Shown: in pieces, positions 6,258 to 8,194 of the stretch
Layout: every line of letters begins with the position of its first letter
Numbering within the stretch: position 1 is the stretch's first letter
Source of the DNA: Sulfuritalea sp.
Lineage (GTDB): Bacteria > Pseudomonadota > Gammaproteobacteria > Burkholderiales > Rhodocyclaceae
DNA length: 8,194 nt
NCBI GenBank assembly: GCA_026399445.1
Contig: JAPLRA010000445.1
Coordinates: 1 to 8,194 of the forward strand
Direction: 5' to 3'
Notes under the pieces: generated by a model
Told to the model about the DNA's origin: nothing
The model's input: the letters and a program-made list of their open reading frames with translations, nothing else
Databases searched by the model: none
Translations under genes and position numbers: made by a program

Positions 6258-8194
6258 ATGGCTGAATTCATTGCCCTGCGCGGTACGGCTGCGTTTTCGG
6301 CGTCCCGCCTCGCGCGTCTGCAGAAGTCCGTCGGCGAAACGGTTTCCGGCATCGGACTGGCTGCCGAACATTGGTATTTCATTGAACTGGAAGTGCCGCT
6401 GGATGCGGATGAAACGGTTCGTCTGAAGGACTTGCTGGGGGTTCCCACGACGTTGCCGGCGGCGCCTGGTGGAGACCTGCTGCTGGTGACGCCGCGCCTG
6501 GGCACGATCTCGCCGTGGAGTTCCAAGGCCACCGACATCGCCCGGAACTGCGGATTTTCGTCGGTGAAGCGCATTGAGCGCGGCACGGCCTTTAGTGTCA
6601 CCGGGTCGGTCGCCGCCGAGAAAAAGTCGGCGCTGGCGATACGGCTCCATGATCGCATGACCGAATCCGTGCTGACTTCGGTCGATGCGGCGAAAGCTCT
6701 TTTCCACCATGTCGCGCCACAACCGCTGACGTGCGTGGATATCCTTGGCGGCGGGCGCGATGCACTGGTCAAAGCCAACAGCGAATTGGGCCTGGCGCTT
6801 TCCGCGGACGAGATCGACTACCTGATCGAGAACTTCGGCAAACTGCAGCGCAATCCCACCGATGTCGAACTCATGATGTTCGCGCAGGCCAATTCGGAGC
6901 ATTGCCGACACAAGATATTCAACGCCAGTTGGACGGTGGATGGCGAGCTGCAGCCCTTGTCCCTGTTCGGCATGATCCGTGAAACGCACAAGGCCCATCC
7001 TCAAGGCACGGTCGTGGCCTATTCGGATAATGCCGCGGTGATCGAAGGGGCCCCCATCCGGCGCTTCTATCCGCGCGGCGATGACGCCAAGGGGTACGAG
7101 TATGCCTACAGCGAACAGACCACGCACATCCTGGCCAAGGTCGAGACACACAACCATCCGACGGCGATCTCGCCTTTTCCCGGTGCAGCTACCGGATCGG
7201 GCGGTGAGATTCGCGACGAAGGAGCCACCGGCCGTGGCTCCAAGCCCAAGGCGGGCCTGTGCGGGTTTTCGGTATCCGACCTGAGGATTCCGGGCCACGT
7301 CCAGCCATGGGAATCCGGCTACGGCAAGCCTGATCGCATCGCATCGGCGCTGGACATCATGATCGAAGGCCCGATCGGCGCCGCAGCCTTCAACAACGAG
7401 TTCGGCCGGCCCAACCTCGCGGGCTATTTCCGCAGTTTCGAGCAGGAGTTCTGCGGCGAGATGCGCGGCTACCACAAGCCGATCATGATTGCAGGAGGGC
7501 TGGGCAACATTGCCGCCGAACATTGTTTCAAGATCAGGTTCCCCGCCGGCAGCTTGTTGATCCAGTTGGGTGGCCCCGGCATGCTGATCGGATTGGGGGG
7601 CGGCGCGGCGTCGTCGATGGCGACCGGCTCCAATACCGCAGACCTGGATTTCGCGTCAGTGCAACGCGGCAATCCGGAGATCCAGCGGCGCGCACAGGAA
7701 GTCATTGATCGCTGCTGGCAACAGGGCGACAGCAATCCCATCCTCGCTGTTCACGATGTCGGTGCCGGCGGAATCTCCAATGCCATGCCCGAACTCGCCA
7801 ACGATGCGGGTTGCGGCGCGGCCTTTGATCTGCGCGCGTTGCCCAGTGAAGAGCCCGGCATGAGTCCGCGTGAAATCTGGAGCAACGAGGCGCAGGAACG
7901 TTACGTGCTGGCGATTGCTCCCGAGCGGCTGGCCGAATTCCGCGCCCTTTGTGAACGCGAGCGCTGCCCGTTCGCGGTGCTGGGTGTCGCCACGAACGAC
8001 GGGCAACTCACGGTGAAGGACGACCACTTCGGCAACATGCCGGTGGACATGCCGATGGAAGTTCTGCTCGGCAAGGCGCCAAAGCTGCATCGCGATGCGC
8101 GCCGTCATGCTGTTTCGATGCCGCCGCTGGATGTCGCCGACGTTGACCTGAAAGAGGCGGCGCTGCGTATTCTGCGTCTGCCGGCGGTAGCTTC
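6258..8194 (+). CDS. purL: Phosphoribosylformylglycinamidine synthase, N-terminal part (3' truncated by window)
   Basis: PurL (FGAM synthetase) converts formylglycinamide ribonucleotide, ATP and glutamine to formylglycinamidine ribonucleotide, the fourth step of de novo purine synthesis. The frame is open from ATG 6258 to the end of the window, 645 complete codons without interruption. This is about half of the large single-chain form (about 1300 aa) of proteobacteria. Visible parts are the N-terminal PurS-like domain (about 1-150), the linker region (about 165-220) with A-N-S-E-H-C-R-H-K (N212-S-E-H215-C-R), and the first synthetase (AIRS-type) half. The latter has V-E-T-H-N-H-P (295-301), then S-P-F-P-G-A-A-T-G-S-G-G, and the nucleotide-site stretches L-G-G-G-A-A-S-S-M and H-D-V-G-A-G-G. 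The glutaminase domain would lie beyond the window. The start is supported by the family-typical first residues and by the TATAAT 50 bases upstream; there is no Shine-Dalgarno site. Confidence 0.96.
   Translation, partial: MAEFIALRGTAAFSASRLARLQKSVGETVSGIGLAAEHWYFIELEVPLDADETVRLKDLLGVPTTLPAAPGGDLLLVTPRLGTISPWSSKATDIARNCGFSSVKRIERGTAFSVTGSVAAEKKSALAIRLHDRMTESVLTSVDAAKALFHHVAPQPLTCVDILGGGRDALVKANSELGLALSADEIDYLIENFGKLQRNPTDVELMMFAQANSEHCRHKIFNASWTVDGELQPLSLFGMIRETHKAHPQGTVVAYSDNAAVIEGAPIRRFYPRGDDAKGYEYAYSEQTTHILAKVETHNHPTAISPFPGAATGSGGEIRDEGATGRGSKPKAGLCGFSVSDLRIPGHVQPWESGYGKPDRIASALDIMIEGPIGAAAFNNEFGRPNLAGYFRSFEQEFCGEMRGYHKPIMIAGGLGNIAAEHCFKIRFPAGSLLIQLGGPGMLIGLGGGAASSMATGSNTADLDFASVQRGNPEIQRRAQEVIDRCWQQGDSNPILAVHDVGAGGISNAMPELANDAGCGAAFDLRALPSEEPGMSPREIWSNEAQERYVLAIAPERLAEFRALCERERCPFAVLGVATNDGQLTVKDDHFGNMPVDMPMEVLLGKAPKLHRDARRHAVSMPPLDVADVDLKEAALRILRLPAVA

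Noticed and set aside
6095..6778. Upstream extension of the soluble GGEEF cyclase on the minus strand
   Set aside because: It is antisense to the well-supported 5' half of purL, rich in Arg/Ser, and lacks domain resemblance. High GC explains the long open frame.
6033..7523. 496-codon open frame on the minus strand
   Set aside because: It is a shadow of purL: the plus strand encodes unmistakable PurL motifs throughout, while this frame has no recognisable domain.

Overview
The window is GC-rich, densely coded chromosomal DNA with ordinary bacterial housekeeping and signalling genes. I see no mobile elements, RNA genes or CRISPR arrays. The gene set is a short NAD-type isocitrate dehydrogenase, a large single-chain PurL, a CnoX-type chaperedoxin with a CAPC active site, an FtsX-type permease and several GGDEF proteins. 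Together with the protein style, this suggests a betaproteobacterium, possibly of the Rhodocyclales. That placement is inference from family resemblance, not a search result.

Layout. (1) Positions 1-1080, + strand: the C-terminal part of an FtsX/YbbP-like ABC transporter permease whose start lies upstream. (2) 1081-1281: a 201-bp non-coding gap. (3) 1282-2319, +: NAD-type isocitrate dehydrogenase. (4) 2320-2409: a short gap with a perfect 20-bp GC palindrome, probably a terminator, followed by a promoter-like -10 almost touching the next start codon. (5) 2410-4131, +: a membrane diguanylate cyclase with a DUF3365/Tll0287-like periplasmic domain carrying a CXXCH haem motif, then a PAS domain and a GGDEF domain. 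(6) 4189-5052, -: CnoX/YbbN-type thioredoxin-TPR chaperedoxin. (7) 5102-6094, -: a soluble GGDEF (GGEEF) diguanylate cyclase, 49 bp upstream of cnoX on the same strand and possibly co-transcribed with it. (8) 6095-6257: a divergent intergenic region with a consensus TATAAT facing purL. (9) 6258-8194, +: the first 645 codons of purL, running off the window.

How the genes fit together. IDH (TCA cycle) and PurL (purine synthesis) are stand-alone metabolic genes. The two diguanylate cyclases have intact active-site and I-site motifs, so both are predicted to make c-di-GMP and to be product-inhibited. One probably senses a periplasmic redox or gas signal through covalent haem, the other an unidentified cytoplasmic signal. 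cnoX would protect proteins during oxidative stress. The most interesting material is the haem-bearing cyclase and its compact, possibly leaderless, promoter region. I did not find a convincing undescribed multi-gene system.
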